Positions 35,741-43,537 of a stretch of DNA of 64,000 bases are shown here, piece by piece. The stretch comes from Aliirhizobium smilacinae. Lineage in GTDB: Bacteria > Pseudomonadota > Alphaproteobacteria > Rhizobiales > Rhizobiaceae. The stretch lies in assembly GCF_006335145.1 (NCBI RefSeq), contig NZ_VDMN01000001.1:1054001-1118000 (forward strand). Reading direction: 5' to 3'. The position numbers and the translations under genes were made by a program. Under the pieces are notes generated by a model, which saw only the letters and a program-made list of their open reading frames with translations, did no database searches and had not been told where the DNA came from. Position 1 is the stretch's first letter; every line of letters begins with the position of its first letter.

Positions 35741-35874
35741 CTTAGCCTTTGGCTAAGATGTTGAAATCGCTTTCTCTCCCACAAGGGGGAGAGATACCGG
35801 TGAGGCTCCCTCGGCGCCCTACCTCTCCCCTTGTGGGAGAGGTTACAAAATCAAGATCTTAGCCAAAGGCTAAG
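35741..35874. repeat. nested inverted repeat (RIME-like) inside the ABC transporter operon
   Basis: The outer arms are perfect 19-bp inverted copies (CTTAGCCTTTGGCTAAGAT at 35741-35759, and its complement at 35856-35874), each arm itself largely palindromic. Inside lies a second near-perfect pair of arms, CTCTCCCACAAGGGG-type at 35774-35794 and its complement at 35822-35842. The element would fold into a long hairpin in the mRNA between binding-protein and ATPase genes, and may stabilise or uncouple the upstream message. Confidence 0.85.
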
Positions 35875-35923
35875 TCTTAGATTTTGTTGGTGAGGGGATG
35901 AGCCCCCTCACCCGCATTCGCCC

Positions 35924-36955
35924 TTACGGCAGCATCCGCTCGGCCTTTGCCGGCAGGAAGCTGGCGTCAAAAACCTGTTCGGCCTTGACCGCACCCTTCA
36001 GGCCCATGGAAACCTTGAGCGTTTCGATGGAGGCGGAAAGACGGGCCATGTCGACGCCGCCGATGCCATTTTCGACCACGTAAGGCGTCTTGATGTTCAT
36101 GGCGTTGGCCATGTTCAGGCGCTCAAGCTCGATATCCGGGTTGAGCGTTTCGTTGCGCTTCAAGACGGCATCAACGCCTTCCTTCGGGTTGGCGACGGCG
36201 GCGGCAAACCCCTTGGCCAGCGCCTTCATGAAGCCCTTGACGGCTTCCGGGTTTTCCTTGGCGAAATCGGTATTTACCAGAACCGAGTTGCCGTAGAGAT
36301 TGAGCCCGTGTTCGGCCATCAGGATCGTCGCGATATCGTCATCGGCAATCCCCTGAGCCTTCAGGTTGAGGATGACGGAGAAGGCGAAACCGAAGACGGC
36401 ATCGACATCGCCCTTGGCCAGCATCGGTTCACGCACGGGAAAGCCGATCGATTCGATGGTGATCTTGCTGTCGTCGACCTTGGCCACCTGCTTGAAGGCC
36501 TTCCACTGGGCGAACGCGCCATCCGGCGGCGGTGCGCCGAGCTTCTTGCCTTCGAGCGACTTCGGATCGCTGGTGACGCCGAGCGACTTGCGGCCGACGA
36601 CCGCGAAGGTCGGGCGCTCGTAGATCATCATCGCCGCCTTGATCTTCTGCGACGGGTCTTCATCGAGGAATTTGATCAGCGAGTTGATGTCGCCAAAGCC
36701 CATTTGATACGTGCCGGTTGCAACGCGCGGGATCGCCTCGACCGAACCATTGCCGGTATCGATCGTGACGTTGAGGCCTTCTTCCTTGAAATACCCCTTG
36801 TCCACGGCCAGCAGAAAACCGGCTGCCGGGCCTTCGAATTTCCAGTCGAGCGTGAACTTGATGGCCGTTTCGGCAAATGCCGGGGCTGTAAAACCGGTGG
36901 CCAATGCGACCGTGGCGAGAGCGGCTAATTTGGAGAGATATCTACGCGTCAGCAT
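35924..36955 (-). CDS. ABC transporter substrate-binding protein (NMT1/THI5-like)
   Basis: A 343-residue periplasmic protein with a signal peptide (MLTRRYLSKLAALATVALATGFTAPAFA, cleavage after AFA). The NMT1/THI5-like domain shows FTLDWKFEGPAAGFLLAVDKGYFKEEGL and GNGSVEAIPRVATGTYQMGFGDINSLIKF. Relatives bind thiamine precursors, nitrate/sulfonates or aromatic compounds. I saw no THI-box upstream, so thiamine control is not supported. It is the first gene of the importer operon. Confidence 0.88.
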   Translation of the reverse strand: MLTRRYLSKLAALATVALATGFTAPAFAETAIKFTLDWKFEGPAAGFLLAVDKGYFKEEGLNVTIDTGNGSVEAIPRVATGTYQMGFGDINSLIKFLDEDPSQKIKAAMMIYERPTFAVVGRKSLGVTSDPKSLEGKKLGAPPPDGAFAQWKAFKQVAKVDDSKITIESIGFPVREPMLAKGDVDAVFGFAFSVILNLKAQGIADDDIATILMAEHGLNLYGNSVLVNTDFAKENPEAVKGFMKALAKGFAAAVANPKEGVDAVLKRNETLNPDIELERLNMANAMNIKTPYVVENGIGGVDMARLSASIETLKVSMGLKGAVKAEQVFDASFLPAKAERMLP

Positions 36956-37236
36956 TATGTTCCCCTGCTGGTTGTTATTGCCCCATAGAAAACGACAAAT
37001 CACCAACCACGCAAGCCCGATTGCACATTTTATCATCAATAATTTGCGTGCTTATTTTCAAATCACAATTTTGAAGACGATGTTGCGACAACAACCCGTC
37101 GCTCGGCAAGGGCGGAGCGTTGCGCACCGCCGAAGCGGGAGCCGGTTAACCGTGATGAGAAAGAATGAAAGCCAGCGCTAAAATACGATTGCCGATCCCG
37201 GCAGGTGGCCTATTTTCTTCATCTGGAGGACGAAGA

Positions 37237-37326
37237 ATGCGCATAAAGCTGTTTCTGGCCTGCGTCGCAGTTTTGACCATAGCGTGGCTGACAGGGCTTT
37301 TCGCCCTGGTTTGGTCGCTGCTCTGA
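37237..37326 (+). CDS. 29-residue single-pass membrane peptide
   Basis: MRIKLFLACVAVLTIAWLTG, ending LFALVWSLL: two basic residues then an uninterrupted hydrophobic stretch. It has a strong GGAGGA ribosome-binding site 8 nt before the ATG. It is too short for standard gene callers. It could be a small membrane regulator or a type I toxin-like peptide; no homologue is known to me. Divergent from the ABC operon and convergent with the ExoX-like gene. Confidence 0.45.
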   Translation: MRIKLFLACVAVLTIAWLTGLFALVWSLL

Positions 37327-37337
37327 GAGGCAATTTA

Positions 37338-37547
37338 TTATCTGCGGCGGTTCTTTTCCGCCACCGAAAGCGCGACGACGGCACCGAAATAACCGACCTG
37401 CATAAGAATAAGAGAGGCCAGACCAAAGCTCATCGCCCACCACGCTCCATCGCCCACAACGAGACTGGCGCAAGTAATAAGGGCCGACATAAGCAGCATC
37501 CGCAGAAAACCGCAGGGCAGCTGAAGATGACGAGAAATATTTTCCAT
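37338..37547 (-). CDS. small membrane protein resembling ExoX/SyrA exopolysaccharide regulators
   Basis: A 69-residue protein with two hydrophobic helices: LLMSALITCASLVV, and AMSFGLASLILMQVGYFGAVVALSV ending in KNRRR. The LxxxLLxQVGYFxAV core is like that of the rhizobial exopolysaccharide production repressor family (ExoX/PsiA/SyrA). Those proteins act post-translationally on EPS synthesis. The similarity is short, so the assignment is tentative. Confidence 0.55.
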   Translation of the reverse strand: MENISRHLQLPCGFLRMLLMSALITCASLVVGDGAWWAMSFGLASLILMQVGYFGAVVALSVAEKNRRR

Positions 37548-37690
37548 GCGCTCGCCCAATAGTTAACCGGACATTAACTATATCGTATCTTGCCAATACG
37601 TCATACCCCATATGAGGGATACGGTGCGAATTGTCGGGATCTTGGCCGGCAGCGCAGCAAAGCTGACGGAAGGCGATATCCGGCTGCCGG

Positions 37691-38179
37691 CTACCGCGTG
37701 GCGGCGATGCGGTCCAGATTGGCGATAAGCCGCTGAAGAAGGCCGACAAATTGCCGGGCCTCGGCATCGGTAAAACCTTCCAGCGCCTCGCCATTTCCCT
37801 GAAACAGCGTCGCGATCGCCTCAGGCATGCGCTCACGCGCCGAGGTAGTCAGCGCAACACGGCTGCTGCGGCCATCCGCCGGATCGGCTGTCCGCTTGAT
37901 CAGGCCGTCTCGCTCCATACGCGCAAGCATCTGCGCCATGGGCGGCTGCTCAACCCTTGCAAACCGGGCAAGATCGCGCTGCGTATTCGCGGCATCTTCC
38001 TGCAAAGCGACCAATACAGGCAGCTGGCCGACGCCAAAACCGAGCGGCTTGAGGCGCGCCTCGCTCAAACGGGCAAAACCCCTTGCGGCAAGACTTATCA
38101 GATGACCCGGCGTGGAAAGCACATCCTCGACCAATTCTGCGTCCTCATTATCGATTGACGGAAAAATACATATGCGCAT
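37691..38179 (-). CDS. MarR-family transcriptional regulator
   Basis: A 140-162-residue MarR protein. The winged helix-turn-helix has TQRDLARFARVEQPPMAQMLARMERDGLIKRTADPADGRSSRVALT, including the DxRxxRVALT wing. The conventional ATG (38179) lies inside a perfect palindrome, so a downstream TTG (38134, preceded by GAGG) may be the real start. Divergent from the SnoaL-like gene, its probable target. Confidence 0.87.
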   Translation of the reverse strand: MRICIFPSIDNEDAELVEDVLSTPGHLISLAARGFARLSEARLKPLGFGVGQLPVLVALQEDAANTQRDLARFARVEQPPMAQMLARMERDGLIKRTADPADGRSSRVALTTSARERMPEAIATLFQGNGEALEGFTDAEARQFVGLLQRLIANLDRIAATR

Positions 38180-38185
38180 ATGTAT
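38166..38185. promoter_or_regulatory. perfect 20-bp palindrome, probable MarR operator
   Basis: ATACATATGCGCATATGTAT is identical to its reverse complement and lies in the divergent space between marR-like and SnoaL-like genes, about 70 bp upstream of the latter. Size and symmetry fit a MarR dimer site. Confidence 0.75.
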
Positions 38186-38255
38186 CTAGATATAGTCAGC
38201 ATGGCAATTGCCGCCTGGTGGTGTATGCAATTTTCACTCTCGATGAGGACGCGAC

Positions 38256-38624
38256 ATGTCAGACGATAGGACCCTAATCATCCGGCGCATATACGAGCGC
38301 TTCAATGCCAGAGACATCGATGGCGTGTTAGCCACGCTTGCCGACGACGTCGCCTGGGCCAACGGCATGGATGGCGGCCACGTTCACGGTCATACGGAAC
38401 TTCGCCAATACTGGACGCGGCAATGGTCGCTGGTCAGTCCCCGTGTCGATCCTGTCTCTTTTCGGCAGGTTTCGGATGACACCATTGCCGTCGACGTGAT
38501 CCAGACCGTCTTCGACCTCGATGGCAAGCCGCTTGCGGGGCAGGCGCACGGGCTGACGGACAAGACGGTGCAGCATATTTTCCGCTTGATCGGCGACAAG
38601 GTCGTGCGTTTCGATATCGAGTAG
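38256..38624 (+). CDS. SnoaL-like (NTF2-fold) protein
   Basis: A 122-residue NTF2-fold protein: LIIRRIYERFNARDIDGVLATLADDVAWANGMDGGHVHGH and ELRQYWTRQW are typical of the SnoaL_2 family, which includes small isomerases and hydrolases of unknown specificity. It is under the MarR-operator palindrome and so probably induced by the MarR ligand. Confidence 0.82.
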   Translation: MSDDRTLIIRRIYERFNARDIDGVLATLADDVAWANGMDGGHVHGHTELRQYWTRQWSLVSPRVDPVSFRQVSDDTIAVDVIQTVFDLDGKPLAGQAHGLTDKTVQHIFRLIGDKVVRFDIE

Positions 38625-38962
38625 GAGGAATGATACTCGACGCTCCATGCAGGAAAATTATCCGCACCATCAAAAGCCTCCCGATTTGAGACCGCGGACA
38701 AGATCATCATAGGACGCGGCAATGACCGGCATCGATACAATTCAGGCCCCCTGCCAAAATCTAAAAAACCGTCTCGGATCAAAGATTTCCGCATATTCAG
38801 CGCGCCAGTAAGAGCAACCCTTCCGATTTATTCGGCAGCGAGAGCAGCATCCGCACAGATAAGTCAAAATTAACGAAATTCTGCTTTCCGGTCTAACTAC
38901 ATCTCCAAATACATATTCGAATGTGCTTAATATTACTGCGGGGAAGATATCGGGAGGGGACA
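38625..38962. other. intergenic region without recognised gene
   Basis: About 340 bases. Open frames here are arginine/serine-rich antisense readings and I do not support them. The right end is AT-rich and holds the promoter and ribosome-binding site (GGGAGGGGACA) of the following small gene. Confidence 0.5.
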
Positions 38963-39220
38963 ATGATTGTCGAAGTGGCCCAGCGTCTTGCAGACTGCGA
39001 CGAGATATCGAGCGAACGGCTGGAGGCCATCGCCATCTATCTGAGTGACAAGCTTAGATGCGAGAAGGAGGAAAGCCGCGCCACGTCTCTCATCGCGCAT
39101 AAGACCATGCGGATTCTCGAGGAGACGTTGAGAATTCGTTCCGCGAGAAGCGGCGGAAGTGGCGCGGCTCTTGACGATGACGTGGGTGTTCCGCGGTTTT
39201 CAGTTCGGGACGGCGACTGA
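38963..39220 (+). CDS. hypothetical protein
   Basis: An 85-residue, mostly helical protein: MIVEVAQRLADCDEISSERLEAIAIYLSDKL, then a charged helix (TMRILEETLRIRSARSG) and an acidic tail. The GGGAGGGG ribosome-binding site fixes the ATG, 14 codons inside the longest frame. No domain recognised. Confidence 0.6.
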   Translation: MIVEVAQRLADCDEISSERLEAIAIYLSDKLRCEKEESRATSLIAHKTMRILEETLRIRSARSGGSGAALDDDVGVPRFSVRDGD

Positions 39221-39354
39221 CAGTCGTCAGATCGAAACCGGCGGAGAGCGCAAGGCGCAGCGTTACGAAATTCCGCCGGAAATCCGGTTTGAATTCCGGA
39301 TAATCAATGACGATGTCAGGGAACGGGGTGCCCTTACCATCGGCCGGTATGGTG

Positions 39355-39729
39355 TTACTCCAGACCGTGAGCCGCGCGGGCGGTCATGCAGGCGTAGTCT
39401 CCGGGCAGGCAGGCGCGACAGACATCGGGACGAACCTCGTAGACAAGGCATGCCGTGCCGACGCCGACACGGCCGGAAAGCGCCGAGCATCGCTCGTCTT
39501 CGCATCGCATGCCCCGCTGATCCGCACTGACGAACTGCAGCGGAATCATGTCCAGGGCATCATCGCTTTCCATCGTGAATCTCGGCCATTCGGACGAGTA
39601 CGAGCAGCACGCCCCACAGGTCTGGCACTCCGGAACATCGCCATTGCCCGCCTCGTCTGCGAACAGACCGTCGAGGCGAGGCTGGCTATCCGGTTGCGGC
39701 AGCCCTGATGAGGCGCCCTTCGCCGTCAT
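39355..39729 (-). CDS. YkgJ-type cysteine cluster protein
   Basis: A 124-residue protein with the CxxCGxCC metal-binding cluster (ECQTCGACCSYSSEWPRF) and further cysteines in MRCEDERCSAL, ACLVYEVRPDVCRACLPGDYAC. The family probably binds zinc or iron; role unknown. Its ATG overlaps the stop of the upstream gene (ATGA), so the two are translationally coupled. Confidence 0.87.
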   Translation of the reverse strand: MTAKGASSGLPQPDSQPRLDGLFADEAGNGDVPECQTCGACCSYSSEWPRFTMESDDALDMIPLQFVSADQRGMRCEDERCSALSGRVGVGTACLVYEVRPDVCRACLPGDYACMTARAAHGLE

Positions 39730-40040
39730 TTGTGTTTCAGCAGCCACATCTTGCCCGCCATGGTAATGCCATGCGGGGTCTCGGCGGCAGCGCCATCAGG
39801 ATTGAGAGACTGCAGAAGGCCGTATTCCCTCAGCTGACCGAGGGTGATCGAGGTTGCGAACTTCACCTTCAACGGCTTTTCCTTGAAGCGATCGGATTTC
39901 GCGTAGGTTACGGTGGCATCCTGATGGGTCCATTTGTTGCCATCCTGCGGATGGAGGTCACCCAATTTCGCCAGCTTCAGTCCGCGGATCTGGGTTGGCG
40001 TCAATTCAACTGTCAGTGCAGCAGTTGTCGTGCTGATCAT
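39726..40040 (-). CDS. conserved hypothetical protein
   Basis: A 104-residue soluble protein: TVELTPTQIRGLKLAKLGDLHPQDGNKWTHQDATVTYAKSDRFKE, ending GITMAGKMWLLKHK. No known domain. It is the first gene of a two-gene unit with the YkgJ-type protein. Confidence 0.65.
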   Translation of the reverse strand: MISTTTAALTVELTPTQIRGLKLAKLGDLHPQDGNKWTHQDATVTYAKSDRFKEKPLKVKFATSITLGQLREYGLLQSLNPDGAAAETPHGITMAGKMWLLKHK

Positions 40041-40120
40041 GTCTCTGTTCTTCCTCTACGTGACGACGCGCAGCGGCGTTCAACATGTCACTTTAAAGCT
40101 GGTCTATTTTAGAGACCGCT

Positions 40121-40345
40121 TCAGGGCTTCTTTATGTTTTTGTCGGGAGCGTCAGCAGCCTGCGGCGCAGAATTTTGCGCCTCCATGGCAAGACGCGCTT
40201 CCCGCAACCGGGAAGTCTTTTCCTGACGTGCCTTGGTAACCACGTCAAGCTCTTCACGGGCGCGATCACCGGCGGCAATCGGGGCCTTGGCCTTGTCGAA
40301 TGCCTTCTCGGCCGCCTGCCGTGCCTTGCTGTGATTTTCGGTCAT
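40121..40345 (-). CDS. hypothetical charged helical protein
   Basis: A 74-residue, very hydrophilic, alanine/lysine-rich protein predicted to be one long helix (KARQAAEKAFDKAKAPIAAGDRAREELDVVTKARQEK). Similar short proteins occur in rhizobial genomes. Function unknown. Confidence 0.6.
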   Translation of the reverse strand: MTENHSKARQAAEKAFDKAKAPIAAGDRAREELDVVTKARQEKTSRLREARLAMEAQNSAPQAADAPDKNIKKP

Positions 40346-40484
40346 TGTCTTCCTCGGTGTGCGTGCCGGCGCTTAAATCAGAAGACCGGAACCGTTTTTC
40401 GGAAAGCGGTATTCGCAGACTTTAAACTGCTACAGCGACGTGTGAACGCCATCGACAGCGCGCGGTGCGCTCCTCAGGAGCAAT

Positions 40485-40511
40485 AAAAAAAGGCCAGGCG
40501 GCTGCCTGACC
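40485..40511 (-). terminator. Rho-independent terminator of the cold-shock gene
   Basis: On the minus strand the stem GGTCAGGCAG/CTGCCTGGCC-like hairpin (GGTCAGGCAGCCGCCTGGCC) is followed by seven T. It lies about 65 bp downstream of the cold-shock gene stop. Confidence 0.85.
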
Positions 40512-40575
40512 TCCTGTGGTCCCGTGCTTTCGACAGTGCCAGTACATCCGTGGTCACACGAAAGCGGATACCAGA

Positions 40576-40785
40576 TCAAACGGCCTGGAGATTGCAGGCC
40601 GACATCTTGCCGGACTTCTTGTCGCGTTCCATCTCGAAGGAGATCTTCTGACCTTCTACGAGTTCGCGCATGCCCGAACGTTCAACGGCCGAGATGTGTA
40701 CAAACGCATCAGCTTCGCCGTTGTCAGGCTGGATGAAGCCGAAGCCCTTGGTGGAATTAAACCATTTAACTGTGCCAGTGGTCAT
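40576..40785 (-). CDS. cspA: cold-shock protein (CspA family)
   Basis: A 69-residue OB-fold protein beginning [21 protein letters not shown] with RNP1 (KGFGFI) and RNP2 (AFVHISAVE) motifs. It binds single-stranded RNA and DNA and melts mRNA structure in the cold or in stationary phase. The ATG after AAAGGG is the family start; a reading 12 codons longer is not conserved. An AT-containing leader upstream may hold the usual cold-responsive 5' UTR. Confidence 0.93.
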   Translation of the reverse strand: MTTGTVKWFNSTKGFGFIQPDNGEADAFVHISAVERSGMRELVEGQKISFEMERDKKSGKMSACNLQAV

Positions 40786-41047
40786 GATGAACCCTTTCAT
40801 AGCAGCATAGAGGGACTGCAACGAACATACGTCGCAGATGATGATAACGATGCTTTAAAGGGAGGGTCGTTCAATACGCGGTGCCACTCGCGCAGTAACC
40901 AAATCTCGGCAAGAAAAATATCGATGAACTCTAGATAGTGGGCTGGGCGCGAAAAGTCAACTTTTAGTTTTTCCGACGGTTAAGGAGACACTGAGCCTCC
41001 AATCACCGAGTGCTATCCCTCAAGGCCGCGCGGCCTTTGGCTCTGCA

Positions 41048-41944
41048 CTATGCACCGGCTTTCACTGCGTGCTTGAGCGCTGCAAAGGGATGGACCGGCT
41101 GCACCCGGTTCGTATGGCGCCGAATAAGATCCATGCCGATGCTGATGGCCAGTCTTACCCCTTTCAGATGGCGCCCGTGGACGTCGATTCCAGAGATGAT
41201 CCTGATGCGCGGGACCGCAACGCCGTTGATAACGGCACCACGCTTTCCGGCCACCCGCGACAGCATCTCCCTCATCTCGTCCATGGCGCTGGCGCCTTCG
41301 CTGCGCGACATGAACTGATGCAGACTGCCGCCCACCGGGCGGGTATGGCAGACGCTGACGCTGTCGACGATCGCTATGCCTTTGAACGAAGCGCCACTGA
41401 TCTCTTCGGCCATCAGCGGCCAGACGAAGTCGATGCCGAATCCGCTTCGCGTGTCCTCCAGCAATGGAATGGTTCTGATCAGGATCTCACGGCTGACGAC
41501 CGGCACCATGACCTCGACGAAGTTGGTATATCGAACGACGAAACTGGGGTGCAGCAAGGTAACCAGGTGGGAATAATAGGAGTGTTCGTTCAGCGCCGGC
41601 TGGAAGACCTGATATTGGTGGGCAGCGCCGATGCCGAACAACCGGTCAATATCACCGGGGTGGGCAGAGATGTCGTCATCCGGCAGCCAGAAATAATCAT
41701 ATCTGTCGATGACTTCGGGAAACTGCTGAAAAAAGCCCAGCAACCCATCCCACTTTCCACCCTTCGCACGGTGAACGTAGCGAGCCTCTGGAAACGCCTT
41801 GTGCGGATCGTTGCCGAAATAGCTGACACCGACGTCAAACGCATGATGACCTTCGGCCCAGGTCGGGTGCAGACTGTCATCGCCGCAACGAACCACCGCC
41901 AGTCGGCGCTCGCCTGGGGGAAACAACGGGGAAGCAGGCATCAT
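41048..41944 (-). CDS. hypothetical protein, DUF707/glycosyltransferase-like
   Basis: A 298-residue protein. The centre reads YDYFWLPDDDISAHPGDIDRLF, a DxD-like acidic motif in a context seen in DUF707 and GT-A fold glycosyltransferases; ALNEHSYYSHLVTL and GFGIDFVWPLMAEE follow. No membrane segment. It may transfer a sugar to a cell-surface molecule, but this is inferred from the acidic motif only. The chosen ATG has GGGAGA upstream. Confidence 0.55.
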   Translation of the reverse strand: MMPASPLFPPGERRLAVVRCGDDSLHPTWAEGHHAFDVGVSYFGNDPHKAFPEARYVHRAKGGKWDGLLGFFQQFPEVIDRYDYFWLPDDDISAHPGDIDRLFGIGAAHQYQVFQPALNEHSYYSHLVTLLHPSFVVRYTNFVEVMVPVVSREILIRTIPLLEDTRSGFGIDFVWPLMAEEISGASFKGIAIVDSVSVCHTRPVGGSLHQFMSRSEGASAMDEMREMLSRVAGKRGAVINGVAVPRIRIISGIDVHGRHLKGVRLAISIGMDLIRRHTNRVQPVHPFAALKHAVKAGA

Positions 41945-42022
41945 AATCGTCTCCCGTAGAACATAGCCTTCACCCCTCGGGTTGGGGCGTGGCCCAAAAC
42001 AGCCCATGTGGAGAGCCGCCAC

Positions 42023-42487
42023 CGCAAATCAACCTAGAATTGCAAGAAAATCAACCAAGCACTTGCAAACCAATGATGCATCTTATTTGTGTCAAGACAG
42101 TTAAACCCAGGATAGTAGACCGACATGCACAGTAGATCAACAGACGATGCTTAAGCTTATCCCGCTCGTCATGCGCCGGCGGCCCGAAATGCCTTGTATT
42201 TTCCGATCGAATATCAGCCCGGAATGCACATTGATCCCTTCGACGTACGCTCCGGGAGCGATGGGTTCTTAGGGCCAAGGACAAATCGAGACGGAAGGAA
42301 CCAGGGCGCGAACGACCGATCTGCACTGCCCGTTCTGGGCCGCACCTATGGATTTTAAGTTGGACTTATCGGCATCCGTCTGTCAAAAGCGCGCCCGGGC
42401 GCGACTGCCGTTAACTTTAGAACGGGGTCGGGCGATAGATTGACGTCACGTCGCTGCCGCGAGATCACGCTGGCCGTCCTTTAACTC
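42023..42487. other. intergenic region without recognised gene
   Basis: About 460 bases. Short frames here (for example 42051-42326 on the minus strand) are rich in R and S and lack a ribosome-binding site. I see no repeat, terminator or RNA gene. Confidence 0.45.
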
Positions 42488-43378
42488 TCACCGTGCAAAC
42501 TTTCTCGCCGCTGCTACGCAGAGGATGACGCCGAGCGTGACGGCGAACATTGCGGGAGTGACGGCTTCGCCGAGCAGGGTTGCGGCAAGAGCCAGGCCGA
42601 AAAAGGGTTGCAGCAGCTGCAGCTGGCCGACCGAAGCCGTACCGCCCTGGGCAAGGCCGCGATACCAGAAGATGAAGCCGATCAGCATCGAGAACAGCGA
42701 GACATAGGCAAGACCTGCGAAGGCCGGCGCGCCGACGGTGGCAAAACTTTCCGGCATCAGCGCGAGTGCGCCGACAGCCATGACCGGCAACGAGATGACC
42801 AGCGCCCAGCAGATGACCTGCCAACCGCCGAGCCGCTTCGACAGCGCCGCGCCTTCCGCATAACCCAGGCCGCAGACGACGATTGCCGCCAGCATCAGCC
42901 AGTCGCCGAAGGACAGGCCGAGCGATGCAGCCCCCGTTCCCGGAGATGCGCCGCCCTGCACCAGCGCAAATCCCGTCACCAGCATGCTGCCAAGCACGGC
43001 AAAGACCCAGAAGGCCAGCCGGGGGCGTTCACCACCGCGGATGACGCCGAAGATGGCGGTGGCAAGCGGCAGAAGCCCGATGAAGACGACCGAATGGGCG
43101 GACGAGATGTGCTGCAGCGCCAGCGCCGTCAGCAGCGGGAAACCGACCACGCAGCCCAGCGCGACGATCAGAAGAGACACAAGTTCGGTTTTCTGCGGCC
43201 GTTTCTGCCGGAAGGCCAGAAGCAGGAGAAGCGACAAAAGCCCGGCGATCGTGCCGCGGGCAACAGTCAGGAAGAGCGGGTCGAAACCGATTACCGCCAG
43301 CCTTGTGGCCGGCAGCGAGCCGGAAAAGATCAGCACGCCGATAAAACCGTTTATCCAACCCGACAGACCGCGATCCAT
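42488..43378 (-). CDS. EamA/DMT-family exporter
   Basis: A 296-residue protein with ten predicted membrane helices in two EamA repeats (GFIGVLIFSGSLPATRLAVIGFDP, and AYVSLFSMLIGFIFWYRGLAQGG). The DMT superfamily exports amino acids or metabolites. It is divergent from a MocR regulator. That pairing is common and suggests the regulator controls this exporter. Confidence 0.87.
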   Translation of the reverse strand: MDRGLSGWINGFIGVLIFSGSLPATRLAVIGFDPLFLTVARGTIAGLLSLLLLLAFRQKRPQKTELVSLLIVALGCVVGFPLLTALALQHISSAHSVVFIGLLPLATAIFGVIRGGERPRLAFWVFAVLGSMLVTGFALVQGGASPGTGAASLGLSFGDWLMLAAIVVCGLGYAEGAALSKRLGGWQVICWALVISLPVMAVGALALMPESFATVGAPAFAGLAYVSLFSMLIGFIFWYRGLAQGGTASVGQLQLLQPFFGLALAATLLGEAVTPAMFAVTLGVILCVAAARKFAR

Positions 43379-43537
43379 ATTTTTCTCCCCTCGCCGCACG
43401 GTCGATCCGTGGGCGCTATTCCAGGCAATCCAATGGCGGCGTTATGCTCTTTTGGGCATGGCCATGCCAGAAACGGTCTGATACGATTTTGCCAAACTGT
43501 TATGCTTTATGCAGCAGTACAGTCTGGAGTTTTGGAA

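Noticed and set aside
36956..37100. A possible THI-box (TPP riboswitch) upstream of the NMT1/THI5-like binding protein
   Set aside because: I looked for the CTGAGA core and the other conserved helices and saw none; substrate left open.
42051..42326. A 91-residue minus-strand frame in the gap before the EamA exporter
   Set aside because: Arginine-rich, no ribosome-binding site and no recognisable motif.
42608..43537. A long upstream extension of the MocR reading frame (772 residues in all)
   Set aside because: The first 310 residues are an antisense reading of the EamA exporter, arginine/glutamine-rich, and the conserved GntR domain starts at 43538 behind a ribosome-binding site.
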